A stretch of 15,871 nucleotides of DNA from Bacteroidaceae bacterium (GTDB lineage Bacteria > Bacteroidota > Bacteroidia > Bacteroidales > Bacteroidaceae). The translations under genes were made by a program, and so were the position numbers. A model generated the notes under the pieces. The model ran no database searches. It saw only the letters and a program-made list of their open reading frames with translations, and was not told the DNA's origin. Position 1 is the stretch's first letter. Each line of letters starts with the position of its first letter. The stretch lies in NCBI GenBank assembly GCA_017557475.1, contig JAFYYO010000210.1, positions 1 to 15,871 of the forward strand. Reading direction: 5' to 3'. Positions 1-8,154 of this stretch are shown one piece after another.

Positions 1-291
1 ACCTGAAAGCAACAAGGACCCATGCGTACTGCTAAGCTCTGCCACAAGAGAAAGGACGTCCTGCTCATACTGGGCTGCGCTGTAATAAGAGCCGATGTCG
101 TGTGTACCCACAAAGTAATGCTTGACACGTGCTTGCTGTTCTTTGGTAGGAGCAGCTGTGCCTATCTCCATCCCACGATATATCTGCCGGCTGTCGCAGT
201 TCAGGATGGGACTCCCAAGCTTCTCTGCCATCTGCAAGGCAAGTTCTGTCTTGCCGACAGCCGTAGGGCCAAGCAGAACATAAAGCGTCAT
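1..291 (-). CDS. miaA: tRNA dimethylallyltransferase MiaA, 5' part (runs off left edge)
   Basis: MiaA adds a dimethylallyl group to the N6 of A37 in tRNAs that read UNN codons. The 97 visible N-terminal residues begin [19 protein letters not shown]. The P-loop GPTAVGKT is at about residues 8-15, and the substrate-binding DSRQIYRG segment, followed by MEIGTA, is at about 33-45. These are family hallmarks. The frame stays open to base 1, so the C-terminal two thirds of the gene lies outside the window. Its ATG overlaps the stop codon of the upstream gene by one base (TAATG), which suggests translational coupling at the end of the lpxC-fabZ/lpxA operon. No separate promoter is visible. Confidence 0.95.
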   Translation of the reverse strand, partial: MTLYVLLGPTAVGKTELALQMAEKLGSPILNCDSRQIYRGMEIGTAAPTKEQQARVKHYFVGTHDIGSYYSAAQYEQDVLSLVAELSSTHGSLLLSG

Positions 292-821
292 TATTCGTCT
301 ATCTCGTAGCCCTCCATGTCGAGTTCCTCAGTCTCAAAGCCTTCGTCGCCATAGAACGCTTCATCTATTTCTTCTCTTTCCTCTTCTTCATTTGAGAGGT
401 CGGGAGATAACACGAGGTCTTGTAAAGGAGGCTGACCATGACGACGATTCACGACAGGCTTCTTCTCGGCACGGCCAAAGACATTCTCCGTGAGTTCCAT
501 CAAGAAAAAGCGCTTCCCGTCAGGATCAAAGACATATGCCAGACGCTGCCCCTCGTCCTCGAGGAAGTCACCGATGCGTGTGTCAAGCATCAGATTGATG
601 TCCACATCATAGCCCACATCTTCGTTCTCCTGGAGACAAATGCGTTGCTTGACGCGCCAATCCTCGTCGCAGATGAGGAAGCACTGCTTCTCATGCTCAC
701 TATAATTGCAGTCGTTCAGGATGAGTTGGTGCAGTTCAACGAACTTGGCATCGCTGTCAATGAGTATTTCACGCACGAAGTCCTCTTTCTCCTGGCTAAA
801 GAGTGTCAGTTTAAGTGTCAT
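291..821 (-). CDS. Plasmid pRiA4b ORF-3-like family protein
   Basis: An acidic 176-aa protein without a signal peptide or membrane segment, so probably cytoplasmic. The N-terminal half (about residues 1-115) resembles the pRiA4b ORF-3-like fold: LKLTLF..., then a [20 protein letters not shown] helix region, and a later [16 protein letters not shown] strand region. The C-terminal quarter (about 140-176) is a low-complexity Glu/Asp tail. From memory, similar proteins sit beside miaA in other Bacteroidales, which supports the assignment, but no biochemical role is established. The gene lies 10 bp downstream of lpxA and overlaps miaA by one base, so it is almost certainly co-transcribed with both. 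Confidence 0.8.
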   Translation of the reverse strand: MTLKLTLFSQEKEDFVREILIDSDAKFVELHQLILNDCNYSEHEKQCFLICDEDWRVKQRICLQENEDVGYDVDINLMLDTRIGDFLEDEGQRLAYVFDPDGKRFFLMELTENVFGRAEKKPVVNRRHGQPPLQDLVLSPDLSNEEEEREEIDEAFYGDEGFETEELDMEGYEIDE

Positions 822-831
822 AGTAAGTTGT

Positions 832-1599
832 TTATCTGATGAAGCCTCGGTCGCTATTACGAATGAAGTCGAGGATGTATTCTATCTCCTGACTCCTGGG
901 AATCTCCTGTTCTACTCGGGCAAGAAGGTCGTTCAGTTTGCCTGTGCCCTGCAGGATGATTTGGTAAGCCAAGTGGATGTTGTTGATGAGGTCGCGGTCG
1001 AAACCTCTGCGACGAAGTCCGATAGTATTCAATCCGCAGAAGGCTGCAGGCTCACGAGCCACAAGACTAAAGGGCAAGACATTCTGAGAGAAACGCGTAC
1101 CACCGCCGACCATCGTGTAACTGCCTACGCGGCAGAACTGATGCATCAGCACATTAGCGCTCAAGATTGCGTAGTCGTCTATGACTATCTCGCCTGCCAA
1201 CTTGGTACCATTACCAATGATAATACCGTTACCAACGATGGCATCGTGCGCCACATGCACACTTTCCATCAACAAGTTATCGCTGCCGACAACGGTTCGT
1301 CCCTTTGCTGCCGTGCCACGGTTGATGGTTACATTCTCGCGAATCTTGTTGTTGTCGCCTATCTCAGCTGTAGTATCCTCGCCACGGAACTTCAGGTCTT
1401 GCGGTATGGCACTGATGACTGCACCTGGGAAGAAGATGTTGCCATTGCCAATGCGTGCCCCATAAAGCACCGTAACACTATTCATGAAAGTGTTGTTGTC
1501 GCCTATGACAACCCCTTTGTCAATATAACAAAAGGGACCTATCTCGCAGTTCTCGCCAATGACGGCTTCTGGATGTACGTATGCTAAAGGACTTATCAT
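832..1599 (-). CDS. lpxA: Acyl-ACP--UDP-N-acetylglucosamine O-acyltransferase LpxA
   Basis: LpxA catalyses the first step of lipid A synthesis, moving a 3-hydroxyacyl chain from ACP to the 3-OH of UDP-GlcNAc in the cytoplasm. The 255-aa protein has the normal family length. Residues 1-180 are hexapeptide repeats of a left-handed beta helix (for example AVIGENCEIG and VVIGDN). The HVAHD motif at 115-119 places the catalytic His at 118. The C-terminal part shows the conserved GLRRRGF (194-200) and ends RNSDRGFIR, as in E. coli LpxA. It starts six bases after the lpxC-fabZ stop, which fits one operon. No Shine-Dalgarno is visible, as is usual in this phylum. Confidence 0.97.
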   Translation of the reverse strand: MISPLAYVHPEAVIGENCEIGPFCYIDKGVVIGDNNTFMNSVTVLYGARIGNGNIFFPGAVISAIPQDLKFRGEDTTAEIGDNNKIRENVTINRGTAAKGRTVVGSDNLLMESVHVAHDAIVGNGIIIGNGTKLAGEIVIDDYAILSANVLMHQFCRVGSYTMVGGGTRFSQNVLPFSLVAREPAAFCGLNTIGLRRRGFDRDLINNIHLAYQIILQGTGKLNDLLARVEQEIPRSQEIEYILDFIRNSDRGFIR

Positions 1600-1604
1600 G
1601 ACGT

Positions 1605-2993
1605 TTATTGTTTATTGTTAATAACTTGTGCAGTAAAGGTTGCTTCTGCCACACAGTTCTCTCCGATGAAGGCATAGCCTTGCATCGTGCCTATACTATG
1701 GCGAAGAGGAGCCACGAGTTCCACGCGGAAGATCAATGTATCGCCTGGCACAACCTTCTGACGGAACTTGACATTGTCGATATGCAGGAAGTAGGTGCTG
1801 TAGGTTTCAGGATGCTCCTTGTCATGAAGGACGAGCAAGCCGCCAGTCTGCGCCATGGCTTCTATCAGCAACACACCTGGCATGACGGGTTCCTCTGGGA
1901 AGTGTCCCTGGAAGAAAGGCTCGTTGCTTGTCACGTTCTTGACGGCAACGATATAGTTCTCCTTGATGTCAATGACCTTATCAACCAAGAGCATAGGATA
2001 GCGATGCGGCAACAGCGACCTTACCTTGCCGACGTCCATCAAGGGCGTTTGGTTCGGATCGTACTTCGGAGCCTGCACCTCATGCTTGCGAATCTCTTTG
2101 CGCATCATGCGCGCAAACATGTTGTTGATGGTGTGACCAGGTCGAGTAGCAATGATACGCCCTTTGATGGGCTTGCCGATAAGGGCCATGTCGCCGATGA
2201 TATCGAGCAACTTATGGCGGGCAGGCTCGTTGTCCCACACCAGAGGTTTGTGCTGAATGTAGCCCAGGTCGTTGGCATCATGATGCTCGGCACCAGTCAA
2301 CTTACAGAGCTTGTCAAGGTTCTCCTGAGTGGTCTTACGCTCATAGATGACGATGGCATTGTCCAAGTCGCCGCCCTTAATGAGTCCGGCCAGGAGCAAT
2401 TGCTCTATTTCGCGCACGAAGACAAAGGTTCTGGCAGCTGCCACTTCTGTGGCAAACTTATCCATATTGTCGAGTGTAGCGAACTGGCTGCTGAGCACCT
2501 TGCCGTCGAAAGCTATCATGCTCGTGATGGAGAAGTCATCGTCGGGAAGCAACGTGATGCAGGCACCCGTCTTATCATCGCGGAACTCCATCTTCTTGGT
2601 GATATAGTAATAGTCCTTCGGAGCATCCTGTTCGGCAAGGCCAACTCGCTGTATCTCACGAACGAAGGGCTCTGCGCTGCCGTCGAGGATGGGGAACTCA
2701 GGCCCATCAACCTGAATGAGCACATTGTCGATGCCCAAGGCATAAAGAGCTGCCAGAGCGTGTTCCACAGTACTGCATCGCATCTCTCCCTTGCCGAGGA
2801 CAGTGCCTCGTTGAGTATCTACGACATTCTCTGCCACAGCATCCATAATAGGCTGCCCGGGCATATCTGTTCGCTGTATCTTATAGCCGTGTCCTGCCGG
2901 TGCAGGAAGGAAGGTCACCGTCAGGTTAAGACCCGTGTGAAGACCCTTTCCGCTAAGCGAGAAACTTTCTTTGAGTGTATTTTGCTTTAACAT
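1605..2993 (-). CDS. lpxC-fabZ: Bifunctional UDP-3-O-acyl-GlcNAc deacetylase / 3-hydroxyacyl-ACP dehydratase (LpxC-FabZ fusion)
   Basis: Residues 1-305 are LpxC, the zinc enzyme that commits flux to lipid A. The VEH motif gives a likely ligand at His78, HKLLDIIGD gives His260 and Asp264, and GHT gives catalytic His287. Residues about 315-462 are Fab[13 protein letters not shown] at 327-338, then [12 protein letters not shown] with His364, and Glu378 in the following helix. The fusion is typical of Bacteroidota. I chose the ATG at 2993 ([13 protein letters not shown], 462 aa). A 17-residue in-frame extension up to 3044 is rejected because the promoter -7 element lies inside it and because family members start with this sequence. 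The fusion couples the deacetylase with an enzyme using the same hydroxyacyl-ACP. Confidence 0.97.
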   Translation of the reverse strand: MLKQNTLKESFSLSGKGLHTGLNLTVTFLPAPAGHGYKIQRTDMPGQPIMDAVAENVVDTQRGTVLGKGEMRCSTVEHALAALYALGIDNVLIQVDGPEFPILDGSAEPFVREIQRVGLAEQDAPKDYYYITKKMEFRDDKTGACITLLPDDDFSITSMIAFDGKVLSSQFATLDNMDKFATEVAAARTFVFVREIEQLLLAGLIKGGDLDNAIVIYERKTTQENLDKLCKLTGAEHHDANDLGYIQHKPLVWDNEPARHKLLDIIGDMALIGKPIKGRIIATRPGHTINNMFARMMRKEIRKHEVQAPKYDPNQTPLMDVGKVRSLLPHRYPMLLVDKVIDIKENYIVAVKNVTSNEPFFQGHFPEEPVMPGVLLIEAMAQTGGLLVLHDKEHPETYSTYFLHIDNVKFRQKVVPGDTLIFRVELVAPLRHSIGTMQGYAFIGENCVAEATFTAQVINNKQ

Positions 2994-3021
2994 TTGACTT
3001 GCTTTTATTGCTATCTTTTTG

Positions 3022-3052
3022 CAAATGTACGCTTTTTTCGGCAAAGCGCCAA
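3022..3052 (-). promoter_or_regulatory. Promoter of the lpxC-fabZ/lpxA/miaA unit
   Basis: On the minus strand a TTG (3052-3050) is followed by exactly 20 bases and TACATTTG (3029-3022), matching the Bacteroidota sigma-ABfr consensus. The -7 element lies about 28 bp upstream of the lpxC ATG at 2993. This gives a short leader and fixes the translation start downstream of it. Confidence 0.7.
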
Positions 3053-3084
3053 GCCTTTTGCAGAAAAGTTGCGAACTTGTTGCA

Positions 3085-3105
3085 GCAAGGCATTGACTTC
3101 CTTGC
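3085..3105 (+). terminator. Terminator-like hairpin facing right, no obvious parent gene
   Basis: GCAAGG (3085-3090) and CCTTGC (3100-3105) form a 6-bp stem with a 9-nt loop, followed on the plus strand by TCTTTTT. It has intrinsic terminator form but no plus-strand gene precedes it. It may be fortuitous, or may stop antisense transcription arising behind the lpxC promoter. Confidence 0.3.
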
Positions 3106-3166
3106 TCTTTTTGACATTTTCACTTTTCACAACGCCAATTTACTGCTCAGACATGGGTAATCCTTA

Positions 3167-3250
3167 AAACGCAACTTGCGTTTCTAGAATCGCAACTTGC
3201 AATCATAAAAACGCAGCCTGCATCTGTCGGAACGCAAGCTGCGATTATAA
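3167..3250. repeat. Tandem array of four degenerate 21-bp units
   Basis: Four units start at 3167, 3188, 3209 and 3230. The core CGCAACTTGC (or CGCAGCCTGC, CGCAAGCTGC) starts at 3170, 3191, 3212 and 3233, exactly 21 bp apart. The first unit contains the 17-bp palindrome AAACGCAACTTGCGTTT, perfect around a single central base; later units have decayed arms. The array lies just beyond the lpxD terminator and upstream of the lpxC promoter. Its spacing matches the arrays at 8319 and 15301, although the sequence differs. Confidence 0.85.
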
Positions 3251-3255
3251 AATAA

Positions 3256-3285
3256 GACACAGGTGATGCGAGAAATACCTGTGTC
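3256..3285 (-). terminator. Intrinsic terminator of the purM-lpxD unit
   Basis: GACACAGGT (3256-3264) pairs with ACCTGTGTC (3277-3285) in a 9-bp stem with a 12-nt loop. On the minus strand it is followed by TTATTTTAT. It lies about 30 bp past the lpxD stop codon and separates lpxD from the lpxC unit. Confidence 0.65.
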
Positions 3286-3316
3286 CTATAAAAGAATTGA
3301 GGCTAAAAGATGGGAA

Positions 3317-4360
3317 TTACTGTTCCAGCTTCTCCTTGAGCATCTTTATTTCCTTCTTCATTTGATTCACATCTGCCCACATATCAGGCAAGTTCTTGAA
3401 GATTGCGCTGCTCTTCCAGAAGTTGCGGCCTTCAATGGCAGGAGTTCCTTGTACGGCAGCGCCTTCCTTCTTGATGCTATTGGGAACGCCTGCCTGAGCG
3501 CCTGCCATGACGCGATTGGCAATGGTGGCGTGGTCGGCTATGCCCACCTGTCCGCCAAACATACACCACTCACCCACCTTCGTGCTGCCTGCTATGCCGA
3601 CCTGCGCGGACATAACCGTGTGGCTGCCTATCTCGTCGTTGTGACCAATCTGCACAAGGTTGTCTATCTTGACACCACTATGCACGATGGTGGCTCCCAT
3701 AACGGCCCTGTCAACACAGGTGTTGGCACCAATCTCCACATCGTCTTCGATGATGGCGATACCTATCTGAGGAATCTTCTCGTAACCTTTCTCCGTCGGT
3801 TGGAAGCCGAAGCCGTCGGCACCAATAATGCAACCGGCATGCAGCACACAACGATTGCCAACCTGACAATCGTGATAGATGACGGCATTGCTATAAATCT
3901 CTGTGTTTGCGCCAACCTTAGCGTTTCGGCCTATCGTGACATGAGGATGCAGGACACAGCCTTCGCCTATCTCAACTCCTTCTGCAATGGCGACGAAAGG
4001 ACCGATGTAGCACTTCTCCCCTATCTTTGCAGTCGGGTCGATGAAAGCAAGGTCGCTGATGCCTTCTCGTTTCGGCTTCATGCTTTCGTAGATCTGCAGG
4101 AGCTTAGCCACTGCTTCTCGAGCATCAGCCACCTTAATAAGGGTTGCTTTTACCTCTTTCTTGGGCTCAAAGTTCTGGTTGACAAGCACCACACTGCTTT
4201 CTGTCGTGTAGATGTATTGCTCGTACTTGTCATTAGCGAGGAAGCTGATGCAGCCCGGCTTTCCTTCTTCTATCTTGGCGAAGTTGTTGACCTTGGCTTC
4301 GGGATCACCCACAACGGTGCCGCCAATCAGTCCTGCAATCATTTGTGCTGTGAATTCCAT
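3317..4360 (-). CDS. lpxD: UDP-3-O-(3-hydroxyacyl)glucosamine N-acyltransferase LpxD
   Basis: LpxD adds the second hydroxyacyl chain, at the 2-amino position, after LpxC has removed the acetyl group. The 347-aa protein has the expected length. Residues 1-100 form the N-terminal uridine-binding domain, with [15 protein letters not shown] at 36-50. Residues 105-310 are left-handed beta-helix hexapeptides (for example [35 protein letters not shown]). The QIGHN motif gives the likely catalytic His240. The C-terminal helix ([16 protein letters not shown]) is a short coiled coil. It starts three bases after the pyrF stop, so it probably shares the purM-prfA-pyrF transcript. It is not transcribed with lpxC: a terminator and a 21-bp array lie between them. 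Confidence 0.97.
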   Translation of the reverse strand: MEFTAQMIAGLIGGTVVGDPEAKVNNFAKIEEGKPGCISFLANDKYEQYIYTTESSVVLVNQNFEPKKEVKATLIKVADAREAVAKLLQIYESMKPKREGISDLAFIDPTAKIGEKCYIGPFVAIAEGVEIGEGCVLHPHVTIGRNAKVGANTEIYSNAVIYHDCQVGNRCVLHAGCIIGADGFGFQPTEKGYEKIPQIGIAIIEDDVEIGANTCVDRAVMGATIVHSGVKIDNLVQIGHNDEIGSHTVMSAQVGIAGSTKVGEWCMFGGQVGIADHATIANRVMAGAQAGVPNSIKKEGAAVQGTPAIEGRNFWKSSAIFKNLPDMWADVNQMKKEIKMLKEKLEQ

Positions 4361-4363
4361 GCT

Positions 4364-5215
4364 TTACTTATTTAAGATTGAAGCCATCTGAATGGCCAAT
4401 TCCTTAGCTTTTTCTGCTGCCACTTGTGCAAAGTTCTCTGTCTTGTCAGCATAGATGATGGCGCGACTGCTGTTGACCAGTAAGCCACAATCCGCTATCA
4501 TGCCATACTTGCAGACTTCCTCGAGGCTACCTCCTTGAGCTCCTACGCCGGGCACAAGCAGGAAAGCATTAGGCGCAACTCGACGAATATCGCGGAACAT
4601 CTCGCCTCTTGTTGCTCCCACCACATACATCATGTTCTCGTCGCCTGCCCACTCCTGGCTCTTACGAATGACTTTCTCGAAGAGACGCTCGCCCTGCTTG
4701 TCCTCCGTGAGCTGGAAGTCGAACGAGCCTTTGTTGCTGGTCAAAGCCAAGAGGATAACCCAATGGTTCTTAGGGGCTCCCTCTTCGGGAGAATTACAGG
4801 AAGTTTGTTCCAGGAAAGGCGTCACGCTGTCCTCACCCATGTAAGGAGCAACGGTCAGCGCATCCACATCATATTCACCGAAGAAAGTGCGGGCATACAT
4901 CTGACTGGTGTTGCCGATGTCGCCTCGCTTAGCGTCTGCTATGATGAATTGGTCAGGATAGTTCTGCTTCAAGTACTTAACCGTCTTCTCGAAAGCCATA
5001 AGTCCTTTCACTCCGAAAGCCTCATAGAAAGCCAAGTTGGGCTTGTAAGCAACGCAATATGGAGCAGTTGCATCGATGATGGCCTTGTTGAAGACGAATA
5101 TCGGGTCGTCTTCCTTAAGCAGATGCTCAGGCACTTTCTTAAGGTCGGTATCAAGCCCGACACAGAGGAAAGACTGCTTCTTTCGTATGTTTGCAACGAG
5201 TTCTTGTCTTGTCAT
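4364..5215 (-). CDS. pyrF: Orotidine 5'-phosphate decarboxylase, subfamily 2
   Basis: PyrF converts OMP to UMP in the last step of de novo pyrimidine synthesis. The 283-aa length and the signature [11 protein letters not shown] (about residues 93-103, with catalytic Asp94, Lys96 and Asp99) place it in the longer subfamily 2 rather than the roughly 235-aa E. coli type. Other family segments are LCVGLDTD (17-24), [11 protein letters not shown] (58-68) and the phosphate-binding VPGVGAQGG. Its start codon overlaps the stop of the preceding small membrane gene (ATGA, 5212-5215), which implies coupled translation. The UMP product feeds the UDP-sugar pool used by the lpx genes downstream; that metabolic link is my inference. 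Confidence 0.96.
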   Translation of the reverse strand: MTRQELVANIRKKQSFLCVGLDTDLKKVPEHLLKEDDPIFVFNKAIIDATAPYCVAYKPNLAFYEAFGVKGLMAFEKTVKYLKQNYPDQFIIADAKRGDIGNTSQMYARTFFGEYDVDALTVAPYMGEDSVTPFLEQTSCNSPEEGAPKNHWVILLALTSNKGSFDFQLTEDKQGERLFEKVIRKSQEWAGDENMMYVVGATRGEMFRDIRRVAPNAFLLVPGVGAQGGSLEEVCKYGMIADCGLLVNSSRAIIYADKTENFAQVAAEKAKELAIQMASILNK

Positions 5216-5418
5216 TTCTTACACTTCTTTATAAGAGCCATAGCAAAACCCACCACGATTCCAACGACAATCGCAATGACGAAGAACACTATGGGGAATG
5301 TCCAGATGTTGTCCGACCATCCTAACCATTGAAGCATACTTGGAGTGAGGCCTGATGCGATGGCAATTGACAGCAGGTCAATCCATCTCTTCTTTATATC
5401 ATTAAACCATTCATTCAT
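5212..5418 (-). CDS. Small membrane protein, 68 aa, unknown function
   Basis: I do not recognise this protein. It begins [22 protein letters not shown] and has one clear transmembrane helix at about residues 40-62 ([24 protein letters not shown]), followed by a KKCKK tail that would stay cytoplasmic under the positive-inside rule. A second, weaker hydrophobic stretch covers residues 15-32. The ATG is preceded by a purine-rich AAGAGAAAAG. It sits 13 bp after prfA and overlaps pyrF by four bases, an arrangement that supports real translation. Whether it acts on PyrF or only shares its transcript cannot be told. Confidence 0.7.
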   Translation of the reverse strand: MNEWFNDIKKRWIDLLSIAIASGLTPSMLQWLGWSDNIWTFPIVFFVIAIVVGIVVGFAMALIKKCKK

Positions 5419-5431
5419 TTTCTTTTCTCTT

Positions 5432-6544
5432 TTATAGCTCTGATTCTTTTAGTCTTTCTGCGTTTTCTGCCACAATGAGATGGTCGATGCAGTCCTGGAT
5501 GTTGCCGTCCATGAAGGACGGAAGATTGTAGATTGTGTACCCTATTCTGTGGTCAGTTATGCGACCTTGAGGATAGTTGTAGGTTCGAATCTTTGCTGAA
5601 CGGTCACCTGTCGACACCATCGTCTTGCGCTTCGAAGCAATATCGTCGAGGTATTTCTGGTGTTCCTTATCATAGATAAACGTGCGAAGTCGGGCCAGAG
5701 CACGCTCCTTGTTCTTCGGCTGGTCGCGTGTCTCGGTACATTCCACCAGTATCTCTTCATCCTGATTAGTGAAAGGATTACGCCAAATGTAGCGTGCACG
5801 GACGCCAGACTCAACCTTGTTGACGTTCTGACCGCCAGCTCCGCTGCTTCGGAAGGTGTCCCACTTGATGGCGCCTTCGTTGATTTCCACATCAAACTCC
5901 TGCGCTTCAGGCAAGACGGCGACTGTTGCGGCAGAGGTATGGACGCGTCCTTGTGTCTCAGTAACTGGCACTCGTTGAACGCGATGAACGCCGCTTTCGT
6001 ACTTCATGATGCCGTAAACGCCCTCACCAGTCACGGAGCAGACGATTTCCTTATAGCCTCCGACGGCTCCTTCGCTATAGCTGCTGACCGCCATCTTCCA
6101 GCCTTTCATCTCGAAGAACTTCGAGTACATGCGGAACAAGTCGCCTGCAAAGAGCGCAGCTTCATCGCCTCCAGTACCGCCTCGAATCTCGAGGACGATG
6201 TTCTTATCGTCTTCCGGATCAGCAGGAACCAGCAGAAGTTTAATCTCTTCCTCAAGTTCAGGGATGCGCTTCTCACTCTCCGAGAGTTCTTCCCTGAGCA
6301 TTTCCTTCGTCTCGGCATCATCCTCGATGGCGAGCATTTCCTTTGCATCGGCCACATTCTGCAGGCAGCCGATGTATTCTTTCCGAGCCTCGACAATCTT
6401 GCCCAAGTCCTTGTATTCCTTGGTCAACTTGACATATCGCTTCTGGTCGGCAATGACGGCTGGGTCGGTAATCAAGGTACTGACCTCCTCAAAGCGGCTA
6501 ACAAGACCGTCGAGCTTATCTAATAGGCTATTATTTTCTGCCAT
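5432..6544 (-). CDS. prfA: Peptide chain release factor 1
   Basis: RF1 reads UAA and UAG in the ribosomal A site and triggers peptidyl-tRNA hydrolysis. The 370-aa protein carries the PxT codon-recognition tripeptide as PVT (193-195, in RVQRVPVTETQGR), which marks RF1 rather than the SPF of RF2, and the catalytic GGQ at 237-239 in SSGAGGQNVNK. The N-terminal 100 residues are the helical hairpin domain. After the GGQ there is a form (ARYIWRNPFTNQDEEIL...) that I recall from Bacteroidota RF1 proteins. The start codon lies inside the end of a possible 35-aa reading frame upstream. It is followed by a 13-bp gap and the small membrane gene, within the purM-lpxD unit. Confidence 0.97.
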   Translation of the reverse strand: MAENNSLLDKLDGLVSRFEEVSTLITDPAVIADQKRYVKLTKEYKDLGKIVEARKEYIGCLQNVADAKEMLAIEDDAETKEMLREELSESEKRIPELEEEIKLLLVPADPEDDKNIVLEIRGGTGGDEAALFAGDLFRMYSKFFEMKGWKMAVSSYSEGAVGGYKEIVCSVTGEGVYGIMKYESGVHRVQRVPVTETQGRVHTSAATVAVLPEAQEFDVEINEGAIKWDTFRSSGAGGQNVNKVESGVRARYIWRNPFTNQDEEILVECTETRDQPKNKERALARLRTFIYDKEHQKYLDDIASKRKTMVSTGDRSAKIRTYNYPQGRITDHRIGYTIYNLPSFMDGNIQDCIDHLIVAENAERLKESEL

Positions 6545-6638
6545 GTTTGTTCTTTTTCTTGTGTGTCAGATAGAATTGTCTCCATGCAAAGAACATGATG
6601 ACCAAGAGGGCAACTAGAAATATGTACTCCATTCTCAT
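6531..6638 (-). CDS. Possible 35-aa single-helix membrane peptide overlapping the prfA start
   Basis: The frame begins MRMEYIFLVALLVIMFFAW and then reads RQFYLTHKKKNKHGRK before its stop. It is a hydrophobic helix (residues 4-19) followed by a very basic tail, a plausible one-pass membrane peptide. Its last four codons and stop overlap the prfA ATG in another frame, as in coupled genes. A purine-rich AAAAGG lies about 9 bases before the first ATG; a second ATG two codons later is an alternative start. It could also be a leader peptide controlling prfA. It is too short for composition to be decisive, and I know no homologue. Confidence 0.45.
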   Translation of the reverse strand: MRMEYIFLVALLVIMFFAWRQFYLTHKKKNKHGRK

Positions 6639-6660
6639 ATTTTTAAACCTTTTATTTTTA

Positions 6661-6689
6661 CAACTCCCCCTAAAGGGGGGGGTGGGGGG
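6661..6689. repeat. GC-rich palindromic repeat abutting the purM stop
   Basis: On the plus strand CAACTCCCCCTAAAGGGGGG is followed by GGGTGGGGGG. CTCCCCC and GGGGG make a hairpin around TAAA. The element directly abuts the purM stop codon (6690-6692). It shares CAACTCCCCC with the right arm of the element at 14661-14738 (reverse complement), so the two look like members of one dispersed family. No U-tract follows on the minus strand, so it is not a standard terminator; attenuation or mRNA stabilisation between purM and prfA is possible. Confidence 0.7.
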
Positions 6690-7856
6690 TCAATATTCAA
6701 ACTCTCCAAACTCGCTCTTTATGAGGAGGCTCTTCTTGCCTTCTTCTATGCGGCCAACTACTTGAGCATCAATGTTGAAGTTCTTGCTTATGGCGATAAC
6801 CTGCTCGGCATCTTCGGGACTTACATACACTTCGAGGCGATGGCCCATGTTGAAGACCTTGTACATCTCTGCCCAATCTGTGCCGCTGCAGTTTTGAATG
6901 GCCTTGAAGAGAGGCGGAACCGGGAACATATTGTCCTTGATGACGCGACAGTTTTCACCGATGAAATGGAGGATTTTCGTCTGTGCTCCGCCTGTGCAAT
7001 GCACCATTCCATGAATCTTGGGACGCATTTCGTCGAGCATCTTCCTCACCACTGGAGCATAAGTTCTGGTGGGAGAAAGGACGAGTTTGCCAGCCGAAAG
7101 AGGACTTCCCTCGACTGGGTCCGTCAACTTATACTTGCCGCTATACACCAGTTCCTCAGGCACATTGTGGTCGTAGCTTTCAGGATACTTCTCCGCAAGC
7201 TCTTTGCAGAAGACATCATGGCGAGCCGAAGTAAGTCCGTTCGAACCCATTCCGCCGTTGTATTCCTTTTCGTAAGTGGCTTGACCACAGCTCGATAGAC
7301 CTACTATCACATCTCCAGGACGGATGTTTGCGTTGTTGATGACGTCGCTTCGCTTCATCCTGCAAGTCACCGTACTATCCACAATGATGGTTCTCACCAA
7401 GTCGCCCACATCGGCAGTCTCGCCTCCAGTTCCGTAGATGCCGATTCCCATCTCCCGCAACTCCTGCATGAGTTCGTCGGTTCCGTTGATGATGGCGGAG
7501 ATGACTTCACCCGGAATGAGCATCTTGTTGCGGCCTATTGTGGAGGAAACCAGTATGTTATCGACTGCTCCCACACAGAGCAGGTCGTCAGTATTCATGA
7601 TGAGAGCGTCCTGAGCGATGCCCTTCCATACACTCAAATCGCCCGTCTCTTTCCAATACATATAGGCGAGGCTCGACTTCGTGCCAGCCCCGTCGGCATG
7701 CATGATGTTGCAGTACTCCGGATCACCCCCGAGAATATCGGGGATTATCTTGCAAAAAGCCTGCGGAAAGATGCCCTTGTCGATGTTCTTAATTGCGTTG
7801 TGAACGTCCTCTTTTGCGGCGCTCACACCTCGCATCATATAGCGTTGATTGCTCAT
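6690..7856 (-). CDS. purM: Phosphoribosylformylglycinamidine cyclo-ligase (AIR synthase), Bacteroidota form
   Basis: PurM makes aminoimidazole ribonucleotide from FGAM and ATP, the fifth step of purine synthesis. The 388-aa protein is longer than the roughly 345-aa E. coli enzyme. Family motifs are present: HADGAGTKS (53-61, corresponding to DGVGTK), MNTDDLLCVGA (87-97), and GTGGETADVGD (142-152, corresponding to GGETAEM). The C-terminal half holds the glycine-rich GLSSCGQATYE and HCTGGAQTKILHF segments. The N-terminus (MSNQRYMMRGVSAAKEDVHNAI without truncation) fits Bacteroides relatives I recall, so the start is secure. It is the first gene of its unit, with a good promoter 32 bp upstream. 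Confidence 0.9.
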   Translation of the reverse strand: MSNQRYMMRGVSAAKEDVHNAIKNIDKGIFPQAFCKIIPDILGGDPEYCNIMHADGAGTKSSLAYMYWKETGDLSVWKGIAQDALIMNTDDLLCVGAVDNILVSSTIGRNKMLIPGEVISAIINGTDELMQELREMGIGIYGTGGETADVGDLVRTIIVDSTVTCRMKRSDVINNANIRPGDVIVGLSSCGQATYEKEYNGGMGSNGLTSARHDVFCKELAEKYPESYDHNVPEELVYSGKYKLTDPVEGSPLSAGKLVLSPTRTYAPVVRKMLDEMRPKIHGMVHCTGGAQTKILHFIGENCRVIKDNMFPVPPLFKAIQNCSGTDWAEMYKVFNMGHRLEVYVSPEDAEQVIAISKNFNIDAQVVGRIEEGKKSLLIKSEFGEFEY

Positions 7857-7887
7857 ATCCGTGCTTAGTCTATTCTGTTTTCGAGTG

Positions 7888-7919
7888 CAAAGGTACGAAA
7901 TAAACGAGAGAAATGCAAA
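7888..7919 (-). promoter_or_regulatory. Promoter of the purM unit
   Basis: Minus-strand TTTG (7919-7916), a 20-base spacer, and TACCTTTG (7895-7888) match the phylum consensus. The -7 element lies about 32 bp upstream of the purM ATG. No purine riboswitch-like structure fits in the short leader. Confidence 0.75.
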
Positions 7920-8154
7920 AGAAAAGTAGTTTTCTTTTCTTTTTCATTCCCGAGTGCAATAGTAGCTCGACCGCAGGTCAAGGTAATAAATATCTTACAT
8001 CTGCAAATTCTCGACACTTTAGTTGACACTTTCCATCAAACTGGTTTCACGACTCGCCTTATGACTATACCATTCAATAACCGCTAAACTATGACCTATA
8101 ACCATTCGAAAATGTAAAGATTTTTCCCCATTTCGACCACCACGACTTCAGAAA
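7920..8154. other. Gene-free stretch upstream of the purM promoter
   Basis: No convincing gene was found here. The stretch is A/T-rich near 7920-7945. A 9-base CGAGTGCAA at 7951-7959 repeats the one just downstream of the purM -7 element (7882-7890). Otherwise I see nothing interpretable. Together with 8182-8476 it belongs to a 681-bp gap between purM and the outer-membrane protein gene. Confidence 0.5.

Noticed and set aside
2994..3044. N-terminal 17-residue extension of LpxC-FabZ
   Set aside because: It includes the promoter -7 element and no family similarity; the ATG at 2993 matches the usual family start.
3167..3250. CRISPR array
   Set aside because: Repeats are degenerate, contiguous palindromes of 21 bp without distinct spacers, and no cas genes are near. 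The same applies to 8319-8428 and 15301-15410.
3263..4375. 370-aa plus-strand frame opposite lpxD
   Set aside because: lpxD is unmistakable on the other strand; the long antisense frame is a by-product of its codon usage, as with similar long frames opposite lpxA, lpxC-fabZ, pyrF and prfA.
7882..7959. Direct repeat CGAGTGCAA upstream of purM as a regulatory site
   Set aside because: Only nine bases, two copies 69 bp apart, one lying in the transcribed leader; not enough to call an operator.
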